Shown: positions 1-7,312 of the stretch, in pieces | How the letters are laid out: each line of letters starts with the position of its first letter | How positions within the stretch are numbered: position 1 is the first letter of the stretch | Assembly (NCBI GenBank): GCA_944368925.1 | Contig: CALVXG010000015.1 | Coordinates: 1-59,369, forward strand | Length of the DNA stretch: 59,369 bases | Source: an uncultured Clostridia bacterium | Lineage (GTDB): Bacteria; Bacillota; Clostridia; Christensenellales; Borkfalkiaceae | Direction of reading: 5' to 3' | Translations under genes and position numbers: made by a program | The notes under the pieces: model-generated | What the model saw: the letters and a program-made list of their open reading frames with translations, nothing else | What the model was told of the DNA's origin: nothing | The model's database searches: none

Positions 1-1281
1 CCCCGAAGGCTTTCACCTTCAGGGTTCTCGGGCTTATCGTCTATTCTTCGTTTTGGTTTCGGCGGTGTGCCTGTGTACGGCTTCGCAAGGTATCTGCACG
101 ATTCACTTCCCAACGCAACTTATGTCGGGTTTACCGGTACGCCCATCGACGCCACGATCGATGTGTTCGGCACGGTTGTCGATAGGTACACGATGACGGA
201 ATCGGTCAAGGATGGAATAACGGTAAATCTCGTCTATGAAGGGCGTGCGGCAAAGGTTACTCTTGATAAAGACAAGCTGGAGGAAATTGAAGAGTATTAT
301 CAGCAGTGCGAAGATGACGGAGCGAATCCGAATCAGATAGAGGCGAACAAAAAAGCAATCGCGCACCTTGACATTATTTTGGGCGATCCGGAGAGATTGA
401 AGGCAATCGCTCAGGATTTTGTTACGCACTATGAAAAGAGAGTGAGCGAGGGTGCTACCGTTTGCGGCAAGGCGATGTTTGTGGTAAGCAACAGGAAGAT
501 CGCGTATTCCTTGTATAAACTTATCCGTGAGATCCGCCCCGAATGGTTTGAGATAAAAGTAAATCCCGACGAGCAGCTTTCGGAAAAGGAGAAGAAGGAA
601 ATTCTTCCTATGGCGAAAGTAAATCTTGTTATGACAAGAGCGAAGGACGACGAGAAAGAACTTTGGGATTTGCTTGGTAATGACGAATATAAAAAGGAAC
701 TCGACAGGCAGTTCAAAAAGGCAAAATCCAATTTCAAAATCGCCATCGTGGTCGATATGTGGCTTACGGGATTTGATGTCCCCGAACTCGACACAATGTA
801 TTTGGACAAGCCCGTTCAGCAGCATACTCTTATTCAAACGATTTCAAGAGTGAATCGTGTTTGTAAGGGTAAAGACAAGGGCTTGATCGTCGATTACATA
901 GGCATCAAATACAGCATGAACAAGGCGTTGAAGCAATACACCGATTTCAAGGAAAACGACCTTGAAGAAATCGGGAAGTCTGTCATCATCGTTCGGGATA
1001 TGCTTGAAGTTTTGAATGGGATGTTCAACCGTTTCAACAAAAAGCCGTATTTCGAGGGAACGCCGAAAGAGCAGTTGGATTGCCTTAATCATGCCGTCGA
1101 ATATGTTCAGACGACGAAAGAATTGGAAGACCGCTTTATGGCAGTCGTGAAGCGTATGAAAGAGGCTTACAATTTGTGCAGCGGCGGTGATGAGCTTACG
1201 GATGCCGAGCGCGATTTGATACACTTCTACATGGCAGTCCGCGCGGTATTGTATAAGTTGACCAACCTATTTTCCTATTAG
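1..1281 (+). pseudogene. hsdR: Type I restriction enzyme R subunit, internal fragment
   Basis: The reading frame covers the second RecA-like helicase lobe and the start of the helical domain of HsdR, the ATP-dependent translocase/nuclease of type I restriction systems. Visible are NATYVGFTGTPI (motif III), LTGFDVPELD (motif V) and QTISRVNR (motif VI). Full HsdR proteins are about 1000 residues. The nuclease domain and Walker A motif are absent, and the protein stops abruptly after YMAVRAVLYKLT with an unrelated NLFSY tail, so a C-terminal stretch is lost. The codons before position 70 do not resemble the DEAH-box region expected there, so the break may lie within the window rather than at its edge; the frame is open to base 1, so this end is uncertain. 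No hsdS or hsdM is visible. I infer a dead remnant. Confidence 0.8.
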
Positions 1282-1545
1282 AAAAAATTTTCCGCACTTT
1301 TCGTTTCTTCTTGCTCTGTCTTTCGACAGCCTCCTCCAATCAGGAAAAGGCGCAGCCGGTCAAGCTGTTTTAGAGGTTGAAAGTTCTTCGGTAAAAAAAT
1401 ATTGCCGTTTAGGTTCTTTCGCTTTGAGTTTTACGCCATATTTTTTTGGCTTGACAGCAAGACTTTTTCTGATACCCAAAAGAGGAGAAAGACAGTTCAA
1501 GGCTATCTTGCTGTAAAACTATTAGCAATTTCATTGTGAATTGGC
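1282..1545. other. Intergenic stretch, no gene seen
   Basis: No open frame with coding character is present on either strand. A 9-bp inverted repeat (ACAGCAAGA near 1463, TCTTGCTGT near 1507) is separated by about 35 bases; it could be a remnant of a mobile-element end, but nothing else supports this. Composition changes sharply at the end of the hsdR fragment. Confidence 0.5.
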
Positions 1546-1577
1546 AAAAAGGAGCCTAAATTCTAGATTCAGGCTCC
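1546..1577 (-). terminator. Intrinsic terminator of the flavin reductase unit
   Basis: Read on the minus strand, GGAGCCT and AGGCTCC form a stem around a partly self-complementary loop and are followed directly by TTTTT. It lies about 15 bases past the flavin reductase stop codon. Confidence 0.8.
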
Positions 1578-1592
1578 TTAAACTATTATAAA

Positions 1593-2165
1593 TTATTTGC
1601 GCATCAGTTTTGCACCCGTCTGCCACGCTTGCCCGACCTTTTCTCCTACGGCATAGTAGCCGCTGCGGCATTGGTCGAAGACAAAGGCGTTCAGCTTTTC
1701 GGGGATGACTTTTCCTTTTTCGTCAAGCACCTTTTCGTCTGCGAGTACATTCACGATCTCGCCAAGCACGCGAAATCCGTAGGCGGTATGCTGACATTCC
1801 ACGACTTTACATTCGAGCGTCAGCGGAAATTCTTCCACGACAGGTGCATCCACTCGACCGCTCTTTACGGCGTGCAAGCCCGAACGCTCGAACTTATCTT
1901 CCATTTTGTTGCCGGTGGCAATACCGAAAAAGTCCGCCGCTTCAATGTGCGGGATGTCCGCAATACTCAAAGTAAACGCGCCGCGTGCCTTTATGTTGGC
2001 ACTCGTCTTATGGTCTTCGTCAATGTTGAGTGCGACCATGTTTTCCGCGCATACGCCGCCCCAAGCCATATTCATTACATCCACCTTGCCGTCTTCGCCA
2101 TAGGTTGCGATCATCAAAACGGGCATGGGGAAAGTGTAAGGTTTCACACCGAGATCTTTTAACAT
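1593..2165 (-). CDS. Flavin reductase family protein (FMN-binding split barrel)
   Basis: This 190-residue protein has the features of the flavin reductase-like/FMN-binding split-barrel family: an N-terminal PMPVLMIATYGEDGKVDVMN strand followed by the conserved AWGG segment, then a central FTLSIAD strand and a KFERSGL region. Members bind FMN and reduce flavins or act as small oxidoreductases in the cytosol; the substrate cannot be told from sequence. The start is ATG with AGGAGG seven bases upstream. It is the second gene of a two-gene minus-strand unit after the NTF2-like gene, 12 bases away, and a terminator follows. The length is typical and the gene appears intact, unlike its neighbours on both sides. 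Confidence 0.85.
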   Translation of the reverse strand: MLKDLGVKPYTFPMPVLMIATYGEDGKVDVMNMAWGGVCAENMVALNIDEDHKTSANIKARGAFTLSIADIPHIEAADFFGIATGNKMEDKFERSGLHAVKSGRVDAPVVEEFPLTLECKVVECQHTAYGFRVLGEIVNVLADEKVLDEKGKVIPEKLNAFVFDQCRSGYYAVGEKVGQAWQTGAKLMRK

Positions 2166-2177
2166 ATAAAGCCTCCT

Positions 2178-2561
2178 TTACTGCTGAATGGTGTTTGAAT
2201 TTTGGTTATACGCTTTAGCAACGCATTTCCACTCGCCGTTCATCTTCAAGAGCAGCAGCACATCGGTAAAGTCGATCCTGCCGCCCCAGCCTTCTTCCAG
2301 AACGCGCACGGCGGCGAGCGTTTCTTCCACAAACAAAACATCCACGCGCGCTTTGAAATTTTCACCGCCTGCCACGGTATCTACATTGTGATAGAATTGC
2401 TCGATAGAACCATGTTCCAATTTGCCGTCGAGGTACCCGAACAACACGGCTTCGTCCGTGAACAGTTCGCGGGCGTATTTGCTGTTGCCCTCGGCAACAC
2501 TTTTTACAAACTTCATTGCGGCTTCTTCAACTGCCTGATACTCTTTGACGCTGTCTCTCAT
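2178..2561 (-). CDS. NTF2-like (lumazine-binding-type) protein
   Basis: This 127-residue protein has the alpha+beta barrel pattern of NTF2-like proteins: an N-terminal helix (VEEAAMKFVKSVAEGN), then FTDEAVLFGYLDGKLEHG, and C-terminal strands ending in LLLLKMNGEWKCVAKAY, which closely resembles the putative lumazine-binding branch. Such proteins bind small ligands or act as minor enzymes, and no catalytic set can be assigned. It is the first gene of the unit with the flavin reductase, which suggests a shared redox or flavin-related role (inference). The start is ATG with AGGAG 11 bases upstream. Confidence 0.75.
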   Translation of the reverse strand: MRDSVKEYQAVEEAAMKFVKSVAEGNSKYARELFTDEAVLFGYLDGKLEHGSIEQFYHNVDTVAGGENFKARVDVLFVEETLAAVRVLEEGWGGRIDFTDVLLLLKMNGEWKCVAKAYNQNSNTIQQ

Positions 2562-2582
2562 GTTTTAAGAAACTCCTTTTTG

Positions 2583-2903
2583 TAAATTTATATTGACAAC
2601 AACAGTATAAGTCAGTATTTCGTGCTAGTGGCGGAAGGCGACTCTATGGTGAATATAGGCATAGACGAAGGCGATCTGGTCATAGTACGCAGACAGTCCA
2701 CTTGCGAAGACGGGCAGATAGCCGTCGTGCAGATAGAGAACGAAAGCGACGACGAATGTTCCGCCACTTTGAAGCGAGTGTTCCGAGATGAGAAGCATAA
2801 GCGTTTCCGCCTGCACCCGGAAAACGATACGATGGAAGATTTCTATGCCGACAATGTAGAGATAATCGGCATTGCGGTAAAGGTGCTGAAGAATTTGAGA
2901 TAG
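2583..2903 (+). pseudogene. LexA-like S24 peptidase domain lacking its DNA-binding half
   Basis: The frame encodes the C-terminal catalytic half of a LexA-type repressor. EGDSMVNIGIDEGDLVIV contains the nucleophile serine, QIAVVQIENE follows, and ATLKRVF contains the catalytic lysine; the family ending IGIAVKVLKNLR is present. The N-terminal winged helix and the Ala-Gly self-cleavage site are missing, because an in-frame TAA at 2583 lies only 13 codons before the GTG at 2622. The residues before it (YFVLVAEGDSM) still match the family, so the break is just upstream. It lies divergent from the NTF2-like gene. A full LexA is about 200 residues and this is at most 106. I interpret it as a remnant; expression as a free peptidase domain is possible but unsupported by any Shine-Dalgarno site. 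Confidence 0.75.
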
Positions 2904-3083
2904 AAACCGGATTTTTCCCTTGTTCGGCTTTTATACGGGAATACAAAGTCTTTGCCCCGATGACGATTGTATTCCAAGATAACCTGATGTGACCGTCTTA
3001 GATACCGAAGTTCCCGACCGTATTGCAAGTAGGTCAAATTTACTCATCACTTTATCACGGGAAGAAAGGAGAACGATTTTGAG

Positions 3084-3302
3084 ATGGCAGTAAGAAAAAT
3101 GAAGGTGAAAGCGGTAAGGGTAGTATGCAACAACTGCTTTCAACAAACTATCGGAATCAGGGATGAAACCGGCGTTATCAAATACCGGTGTTCCCATTGC
3201 GGCGCGCTGACTGTGTCGAAGGTAATGGGCAGAAGGCATGTGCAATACGATATGTACGCACCGCAAGGGCAGGAGCTTATGGACGACGATGACGAGCCGT
3301 AG
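3084..3302 (+). CDS. Small zinc-ribbon protein
   Basis: A 72-residue basic protein with two Cys pairs, CNNC (residues 15-18) and CSHC (36-39), spaced as in a zinc ribbon, and an acidic tail MDDDDEP. AGGAG lies 12 bases before the ATG. Small ribbon proteins of this kind are common on phages and conjugative elements, and the setting between gene fragments fits an accessory origin. No function can be assigned. Confidence 0.6.
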   Translation: MAVRKMKVKAVRVVCNNCFQQTIGIRDETGVIKYRCSHCGALTVSKVMGRRHVQYDMYAPQGQELMDDDDEP

Positions 3303-3421
3303 GTAAGAGGAACAATATAATAAGGTTTTGCGTAGGCTTATGGTCGGTCTGAAATAGGGACAATGTAAAGCCATAGGAAAGGCAAGATCTGTCGGTCGGT
3401 TAAACCAGACGCAAATGAGAG

Positions 3422-3481
3422 GCCGCCGATAAATGATGGATTTCTTTAGGTAGAAGTCTGTCGTTTATCGGCGGCTTTTTT
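3422..3481 (+). terminator. Rho-independent terminator
   Basis: A 12-bp perfect stem, GCCGCCGATAAA with TTTATCGGCGGC, closes a 30-base loop and is followed by seven T residues. It ends the transcription unit containing the zinc-ribbon gene. Confidence 0.75.
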
Positions 3482-3545
3482 GTTTGCGAAAAAAGCCCGA
3501 AAAAATTTTTCAAATAGGAAAAAAGCCTTCCTATTTGGATTTTAG

Positions 3546-3698
3546 ACTAACGCCAAGAAAGCATTGCAGATTACCGAATTGGAGCTTGCCGTTCTGAACT
3601 GCTGCATGAACGGCATGAGACAATCGGAAGTCTGTGCCGAGCTTAACATTGGCAGAGGTACGATAAACCATAGAAAAGAAAGCATTCGGCAAAGGTAA
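3546..3698 (+). pseudogene. Helix-turn-helix fragment
   Basis: Translation from after the stop at 3543 gives ITELELAVLNCCMNGMRQ followed by EVCAELNIGRGTINHRK, which fits a LuxR/sigma-region-4-like helix-turn-helix. There is no good start codon (a TTG at 3564 at best), no Shine-Dalgarno site and no N-terminal domain, so this is most likely the tail of a decayed regulator. The minus-strand frame in the same place has no coding features. Confidence 0.4.
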
Positions 3699-3753
3699 TT
3701 TACATGTTTTGGCTCTCTTTGATACGTCGATAAACTTCATACAATATAAAAAA

Positions 3754-3779
3754 GGCAGCCTTTACAGGTTGCCTTTTTG
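3754..3779 (+). terminator. Rho-independent terminator
   Basis: GGCAGCC and GGTTGCC pair (one G-U) around TTTACA and are followed by TTTTT. It lies after the helix-turn-helix fragment. Confidence 0.65.
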
Positions 3780-3800
3780 TATCGTGATAGGGGAGTTTTT

Positions 3801-3845
3801 AAAAAGTAGAAATCTAAACCGAAGTAGTTCGATTTAGGTTTCTAC
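3801..3845 (-). terminator. Probable original terminator of the tRNA operon
   Basis: On the minus strand the hairpin GTAGAAACCTAAA / TTTAGATTTCTAC starts immediately after a copy of the tRNA-Tyr CCA end (3846-3858) and is followed by TTTTT. A tRNA end butted against a terminator here, 1.1 kb from the real tRNA-Tyr, suggests this was the terminator before an insertion. Confidence 0.6.
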
Positions 3846-3858
3846 TGGTGGGAAGAGG
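3846..3858 (-). repeat. Copy of tRNA-Tyr 3' end (candidate attachment site)
   Basis: The 13-base string TGGTGGGAAGAGG, on the minus strand CCTCTTCCCACCA, is identical to the 3' end of tRNA-Tyr at 4978-4990. The two copies bound 1.1 kb containing an AT-rich gene, the arrangement left by integration into a tRNA 3' end. Confidence 0.65.
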
Positions 3859-3859
3859 A

Positions 3860-4044
3860 TACATATTGCCGAAACCCCGCAAGCGGGGCCCCTTTGGCAA
3901 AGCGTCGCCTTGCAGGAAAAAACAGGGGGCGTACCCCCAAAATCAATGCTGCAAGGCTCGCGCGAACTACTGAACGTCGGTAACTCTCAATTACCTCTTT
4001 CCATAAACCCAAACGGCACCCGATAGGGTGCCGTTTGGGTGGTG
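3860..4044. repeat. Direct repeat, copy A
   Basis: About 180 bases that recur with roughly 90% identity (by eye) at 4797-4981. Both copies contain CCCCGCAAGCGG, GCGTCGCCTTGCAG, CAAGGCTCGCGCGAACTAC, a perfect hairpin (arms ending CGGCACCC / GGGTGCCG, 4008-4039 here) and then TGGTG, which mimics a tRNA CCA end. In this copy TGGTG is followed by CAAAAGG instead of the tRNA-Tyr sequence. Confidence 0.85.
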
Positions 4045-4112
4045 CAAAAGGAAACGCAAATCAAATTTACGAATTTGATTATTTTAATTAAATCGTGTAA
4101 AACTATGTTTCA

Positions 4113-4727
4113 TTATTTTTTAAGTAAAGAGAGACATTTGGAGAGTGTCTGTTGTATCGTTTCTAGATCGCTTATATTTACTTTAAATTTTTTATAAAAA
4201 ATAGGGATAAGTCGATAAGTTGTTTCCGAAAGCAGTTGCTTCTCAGAAAGGGAGAAAGTTAGATAGTTTCTTTTTAATTTCACTATGCATTCGTAGTTTA
4301 TACCGTGTCCAAAATACAGATATTCGTTTCTGATAAATCTGTAATGAATAAAATTATCGCAGGTAAAACAATGTTTTTCTAAGGTGTCGGTTATCATTGT
4401 GTCGAGGTGCGTATAATCTGTATAAGTAATTCTCTTGGAAAAGGGTAATTTCTTGAATATATAAAGATACATTTCTTCGATTTGATAACCTGTTTCTATG
4501 ATATTAAAAGAAATAAATTTTTGATTTACAAACCAAATATATCCATAATAGCGATCTACGTATTTTGGATTTCCGAATGTTGCGGAGAGTATTCGAACAA
4601 TATCGCAAAAAACATTTTCCTGCACAGGCATTTTCACCATTATTTGTCTTTCTTTTTTAACTATGGAATAGTGAATGTTATTATCATCAAATATTTTCTG
4701 AATGATTGGAAAAACGTTCATGTGCAA
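4113..4727 (-). CDS. Hypothetical protein in tRNA-associated insertion
   Basis: A 204-residue protein that I do not recognise. It is rich in Ile, Phe, Tyr and Lys (for example YYGYIWFVNQKFISFNII), with no clear membrane segment or catalytic motif; the pattern of alternating strands and a C-terminal helix (TIQQTLSKCLSLLKK) suggests a soluble mixed fold. The gene is far more AT-rich than the surrounding core genome, consistent with recent transfer. It lies alone between the two direct repeats next to tRNA-Tyr, with no integrase beside it. The start may be either of two ATGs two codons apart. It could be the cargo of a small integrated element. Confidence 0.6.
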   Translation of the reverse strand: MHMNVFPIIQKIFDDNNIHYSIVKKERQIMVKMPVQENVFCDIVRILSATFGNPKYVDRYYGYIWFVNQKFISFNIIETGYQIEEMYLYIFKKLPFSKRITYTDYTHLDTMITDTLEKHCFTCDNFIHYRFIRNEYLYFGHGINYECIVKLKRNYLTFSLSEKQLLSETTYRLIPIFYKKFKVNISDLETIQQTLSKCLSLLKK

Positions 4728-4796
4728 TCCCTGTTATGTAAATTTTAGTTAATTATATCAAAAGAGAAAAACTTTGTCAATAGCGCTGAAATAGGG

Positions 4797-4981
4797 TACA
4801 TATTGCCGAAACCCCGCAAGCGGAGACCCCCCCCATCAAAGCGTCGCCTTGCAGGGAAAAGCAGGGGACGTACCCCAAAAATCAATGCTGCAAGGCTCGC
4901 GCGAACTACCGAACGTCGGTAACTTTCAATTACCTCTTTCCACAAACCAAAACGGCACCCGATAGGGTGCCGTTTGGTGGT
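4797..4981. repeat. Direct repeat, copy B, abutting tRNA-Tyr
   Basis: The second copy of the 180-base repeat described at 3860. Its hairpin runs straight into the CCA end of tRNA-Tyr, so this copy supplies the present-day tRNA terminator. Differences from copy A are scattered substitutions and single-base indels, for example CCCCCC near 4830. Confidence 0.85.
4950..4975 (-). terminator. Present terminator of the tRNA operon
   Basis: AAACGGCACCC and GGGTGCCGTTT form a perfect 11-bp stem with a 4-base loop, two bases beyond the CCA of tRNA-Tyr in the minus-strand direction. A T-rich tract follows on that strand. Confidence 0.75.
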
Positions 4982-5062
4982 GGGAAGAGGTAGATTCGAA
5001 CTACCGAAGTCAGTGACGTCAGATTTACAGTCTGATCCATTTGGCCGCTCTGGAATCTTCCC
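4978..5062 (-). tRNA. tRNA-Tyr (GTA)
   Basis: An 85-base class II tRNA with CCA encoded. The acceptor stem GGGAAGA pairs with TCTTCCC, the anticodon loop has GTA in ACTGTAAAT, a long variable arm (CGTCACTGACT region) and the T arm GTTCGAATC are present. It is the last gene of the five-tRNA operon and the apparent integration target. Confidence 0.95.
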
Positions 5063-5092
5063 ATGTATGCAGGGTATTGCCCGTTTTTACAA

Positions 5093-5168
5093 TGGAGCTG
5101 GTGATTGGAATCGAACCCACAACCTGCTGATTACAAATCAGCTGCTCTGCCAGTTGAGCTACACCAGC
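5093..5168 (-). tRNA. tRNA-Thr (TGT)
   Basis: A 76-base cloverleaf with encoded CCA; acceptor GCTGGTG pairs with CACCAGC, and the anticodon loop TTTGTAA gives TGT. Fourth gene of the operon. Confidence 0.95.
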
Positions 5169-5173
5169 ACGGT

Positions 5174-5249
5174 TGGTGCCTCGGGGCGGAATCGAACCAC
5201 CGACACAGGGATTTTCAGTCCCTTGCTCTACCGACTGAGCTACCGAGGC
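5174..5249 (-). tRNA. tRNA-Phe (GAA)
   Basis: A 76-base cloverleaf with encoded CCA; acceptor GCCTCGG pairs with CCGAGGC, and the anticodon loop CTGAAAA gives GAA. Third gene of the operon, six bases from tRNA-Thr. Confidence 0.95.
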
Positions 5250-5306
5250 ATTTTAAAGCCTGCTTGGCAGCCCACATATGCTATCAAACAGGCTTTCTCA
5301 TAAGAG

Positions 5307-5383
5307 TGGCGACCCGGAACGGTCTCGAACCGTCGACCTCCAGCGTGACAGGCTGGCGTTCTAACCAACTGAACTACCGGGCC
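5307..5383 (-). tRNA. tRNA-Asp (GTC)
   Basis: A 77-base cloverleaf with encoded CCA; acceptor GGCCCGG pairs with CCGGGTC, the anticodon loop CTGTCAC gives GTC and the discriminator base is G as expected for Asp. Second gene of the operon. Confidence 0.95.
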
Positions 5384-5395
5384 GTATGCAGATAT

Positions 5396-5472
5396 TGGTG
5401 GGCCTTCACGGACTCGAACCGCGGACCAATCGGTTATGAGCCGACCGCTCTAACCAACTGAGCTAAAGGCCC
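5396..5472 (-). tRNA. tRNA with CAT anticodon, probably Ile2
   Basis: A 77-base cloverleaf with encoded CCA; acceptor GGGCCTT pairs with AAGGCCC, anticodon loop CTCATAA. The CAT anticodon is shared by Met and by the Ile2 tRNA that is modified to lysidine by TilS. The acceptor GGGCCTTTAGCTCAG resembles known Ile2 genes more than elongator Met, so Ile2 is favoured but Met is not excluded. First gene of the operon. Confidence 0.9.
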
Positions 5473-5511
5473 CTGATACGGGTTACATTGTCTCAATCAC
5501 AACGCTTGATT

Positions 5512-5540
5512 ATTTTATAATATCTGAGAAAAAAAGTCAA
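5512..5540 (-). promoter_or_regulatory. Sigma-A promoter of the tRNA operon
   Basis: On the minus strand TTGACT (5535-5540) and TAAAAT (5512-5517) are separated by 17 bases, about 40 bases before the first tRNA. Confidence 0.75.
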
Positions 5541-5715
5541 CTGTTTTTGAATCTTTTTTCAATCTTTTTTTGTATTTTTTTAAGCGGGGAGGAATTCGGC
5601 AAAAAGAGACAAAAATTTGCGAAAGGGTATTTTTTTCGAGGGGAAGGAGGTGGTAGTGTAGAGGGGCGTGAATGATTTTTTGGAACGTCGTAAAAGCGGC
5701 GAGGCGGGAGGACGT

Positions 5716-6024
5716 ATGGAAGTAGCGGCGAAGGTAGAAAGGGACACGCTCTACATATTTTTATCGGGAGAGCTGGACGAATATTCGGCTGGGGCAGCGC
5801 GAGCGGAGGCGGACGCGGTGATTGAGCGGAACATAGCGTGTTCGCGGGTGGTATTTGATTTATCGGGGGTACATTTTATGGATTCGGCGGGGATCGGGTT
5901 TCTGATTGGCAGGTACAAGCGGCTGATGCGGTGTCACACGCCGGCGTATATACAGTCGCCTGATTTTGCGGCGGACAAGATACTGAGCATGAGCGGGATA
6001 TACACGCTCATACCGAAGTTATAA
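5716..6024 (+). CDS. spoIIAA: Anti-anti-sigma factor SpoIIAA
   Basis: A 102-residue STAS-domain protein. SpoIIAA, when dephosphorylated by SpoIIE, binds SpoIIAB and frees sigma-F in the forespore. The phosphorylatable serine lies in MDSAGIGF (Ser57 from this start, Ser58 in Bacillus subtilis), followed by the conserved LIGRYKRL. GGGAGG precedes ATG 5716 with good spacing and this start aligns with the B. subtilis N-terminus; a GTG at 5668 would add 16 unlikely residues and its Shine-Dalgarno site is too distant. It is the first gene of spoIIAA-spoIIAB-sigF, with spoIIAB starting 10 bases after the stop. Expression in this family is usually by sigma-H; I could not identify a convincing sigma-H promoter. 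Confidence 0.95.
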   Translation: MEVAAKVERDTLYIFLSGELDEYSAGAARAEADAVIERNIACSRVVFDLSGVHFMDSAGIGFLIGRYKRLMRCHTPAYIQSPDFAADKILSMSGIYTLIPKL

Positions 6025-6034
6025 GGAGATGGTT

Positions 6035-6517
6035 ATGGAAAATTTTATGGAGCTGAGAATACCTGCGGTATCCGAGAACGAACCGTTTGCGCGGGATGCG
6101 GTAGCGGCGTTTTGTGTGCGGCTGAACCCGTCTTTGGACGAGATATCGGACGTAAAGACGGCGGTGAGCGAGGCGGTGACGAACTGTATTGTGCACGCAT
6201 ATACGGGCGGAGAGGGGGAGATTCGGATCGCATGTGAAGCGGAAGGGGACACGGTACATATACGCATAGCGGATTTTGGGAAGGGGATCGAGGACGTAGT
6301 GCGGGCCGTCGAGCCTTTTTACACGACGCTTGCGGAGGAGGAGCGATCGGGAATGGGATTTACGATCATGCAGACGTTTATGACGTCGTTCCGGTTGGAG
6401 TCGGTGCCGGGAGCGGGGACGACGGTATACATGAGCAAGCGATTCGGGCAGGCGCAGGGCAAGGCGGAGTATGCGAGCGGCGTGCAAAGCAAGCGGGGCG
6501 GATCGGATGCTCGCTGA
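6035..6517 (+). CDS. spoIIAB: Anti-sigma-F factor / serine kinase SpoIIAB
   Basis: A 160-residue GHKL-type kinase that holds sigma-F inactive and phosphorylates SpoIIAA. The N box is SEAVTNCIVHAY (Asn50, the same number as in B. subtilis), the G1 box is DFGKGI and the G2 box is ERSGMGFTIM, so nucleotide binding is intact. GGAG sits six bases before ATG 6035, and MENFMEL aligns with the B. subtilis start; an ATG two codons earlier is too close to the Shine-Dalgarno site. The 3' end overlaps the start of sigF by 11 bases, which points to translational coupling of the anti-sigma factor with its target. Confidence 0.95.
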   Translation: MENFMELRIPAVSENEPFARDAVAAFCVRLNPSLDEISDVKTAVSEAVTNCIVHAYTGGEGEIRIACEAEGDTVHIRIADFGKGIEDVVRAVEPFYTTLAEEERSGMGFTIMQTFMTSFRLESVPGAGTTVYMSKRFGQAQGKAEYASGVQSKRGGSDAR

Positions 6518-7229
6518 GGAAGAGACGCTTCGGTATATACGTGCCGCGAAAGCGGGGGACGATGCCGCCAAGGAAGCGCTTTTGGCGGGGAACGTATCGT
6601 TGTTGAAGAGCATCGTGCGGCGATATCTCGGCAAGGGAGTGGAGTTTGACGATTTATATCAGCTGGCGAGCCTGGGACTTTTGAAAGCGGTATACGGCTT
6701 TGACGAGCGGTACGGTGTTCGGTTTTCGACGTACGCGGTGCCGATGATCGCGGGGGAGATCAAGCGGTTCATGCGCGATGACGGCTCGGTGAAGGTGTCG
6801 AGGGCGATGAAGTCTGCGGCCAAGAGTATGAACAAATTTGCCGAAGAATATACGGCGGAGCACGGAACGGCGCCGACCGTACGGCAGATCGCGGAAAAAT
6901 TCGGAATGGAAGAGAGTGAGGCGGTGTTTGTGATGGGTTCGTCGCGGATGCCTGTTTCCATTTACGAACAGGGGGAATATAAAGACGAGAAATCGCAGGA
7001 GCTGATCGACCGTCTGCCTGCGGTGGACGATCAGGAAGAGATGATCGAACGCATGCAGCTGAAGACGGCGATCGACCGTCTGCCCGAGAGGGAGCGCAAG
7101 ATCATAATTCTTCGGTATTTTCGCGACATGACCCAAAGCGAAGTCGCGGACGTGATCGGCGTTTCGCAGGTGCAGGTCTCCAGGATCGAGAGCAAAGTCT
7201 TTTCGGACATGAAAAAATTGCTCGGCTGA
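6507..7229 (+). CDS. sigF: RNA polymerase sigma-F factor
   Basis: A 240-residue forespore sigma factor of the sporulation subgroup. Region 2 shows FDDLYQLASLGLLKAVYGFD and RFSTYAVPMIAGEIKRFMRD, region 3 has the KVSRAMK segment, and region 4 ends with the helix-turn-helix EVADVIGVSQVQVSRIE. The start at ATG 6507 inside spoIIAB gives the usual N-terminus. The operon order is canonical, but spoVA genes do not follow as they do in B. subtilis; spoVAC is found alone 6 kb downstream. Confidence 0.95.
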   Translation: MLAEEETLRYIRAAKAGDDAAKEALLAGNVSLLKSIVRRYLGKGVEFDDLYQLASLGLLKAVYGFDERYGVRFSTYAVPMIAGEIKRFMRDDGSVKVSRAMKSAAKSMNKFAEEYTAEHGTAPTVRQIAEKFGMEESEAVFVMGSSRMPVSIYEQGEYKDEKSQELIDRLPAVDDQEEMIERMQLKTAIDRLPERERKIIILRYFRDMTQSEVADVIGVSQVQVSRIESKVFSDMKKLLG

Positions 7230-7255
7230 AAATAGTGAAAAACAGAATATTTTTA

Positions 7256-7284
7256 TTGACAAAATCACATTTATTTTATATAAT
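7256..7284 (+). promoter_or_regulatory. Perfect-consensus sigma-A promoter
   Basis: TTGACA (7256-7261), 17 bases, TATAAT (7279-7284). It drives the small membrane protein gene; the predicted transcript begins near 7291 and contains both palindromes of 7313-7386 in its leader. Confidence 0.9.
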
Positions 7285-7312
7285 ATTGTTATAAAAAATC
7301 GAGATTTTCAAA

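Noticed and set aside
3531-3740. Minus-strand frame of 69 codons
   Set aside because: It is the reverse of the helix-turn-helix fragment, which has the better protein signal on the plus strand.
4974-5461. Open frames across the tRNA cluster
   Set aside because: They are translations of tRNA genes on the opposite strand.
5580-5660. Sigma-H promoter for spoIIA
   Set aside because: AGGAATT at 5589 resembles a -35, but no GAAT-type -10 is found at the right distance.
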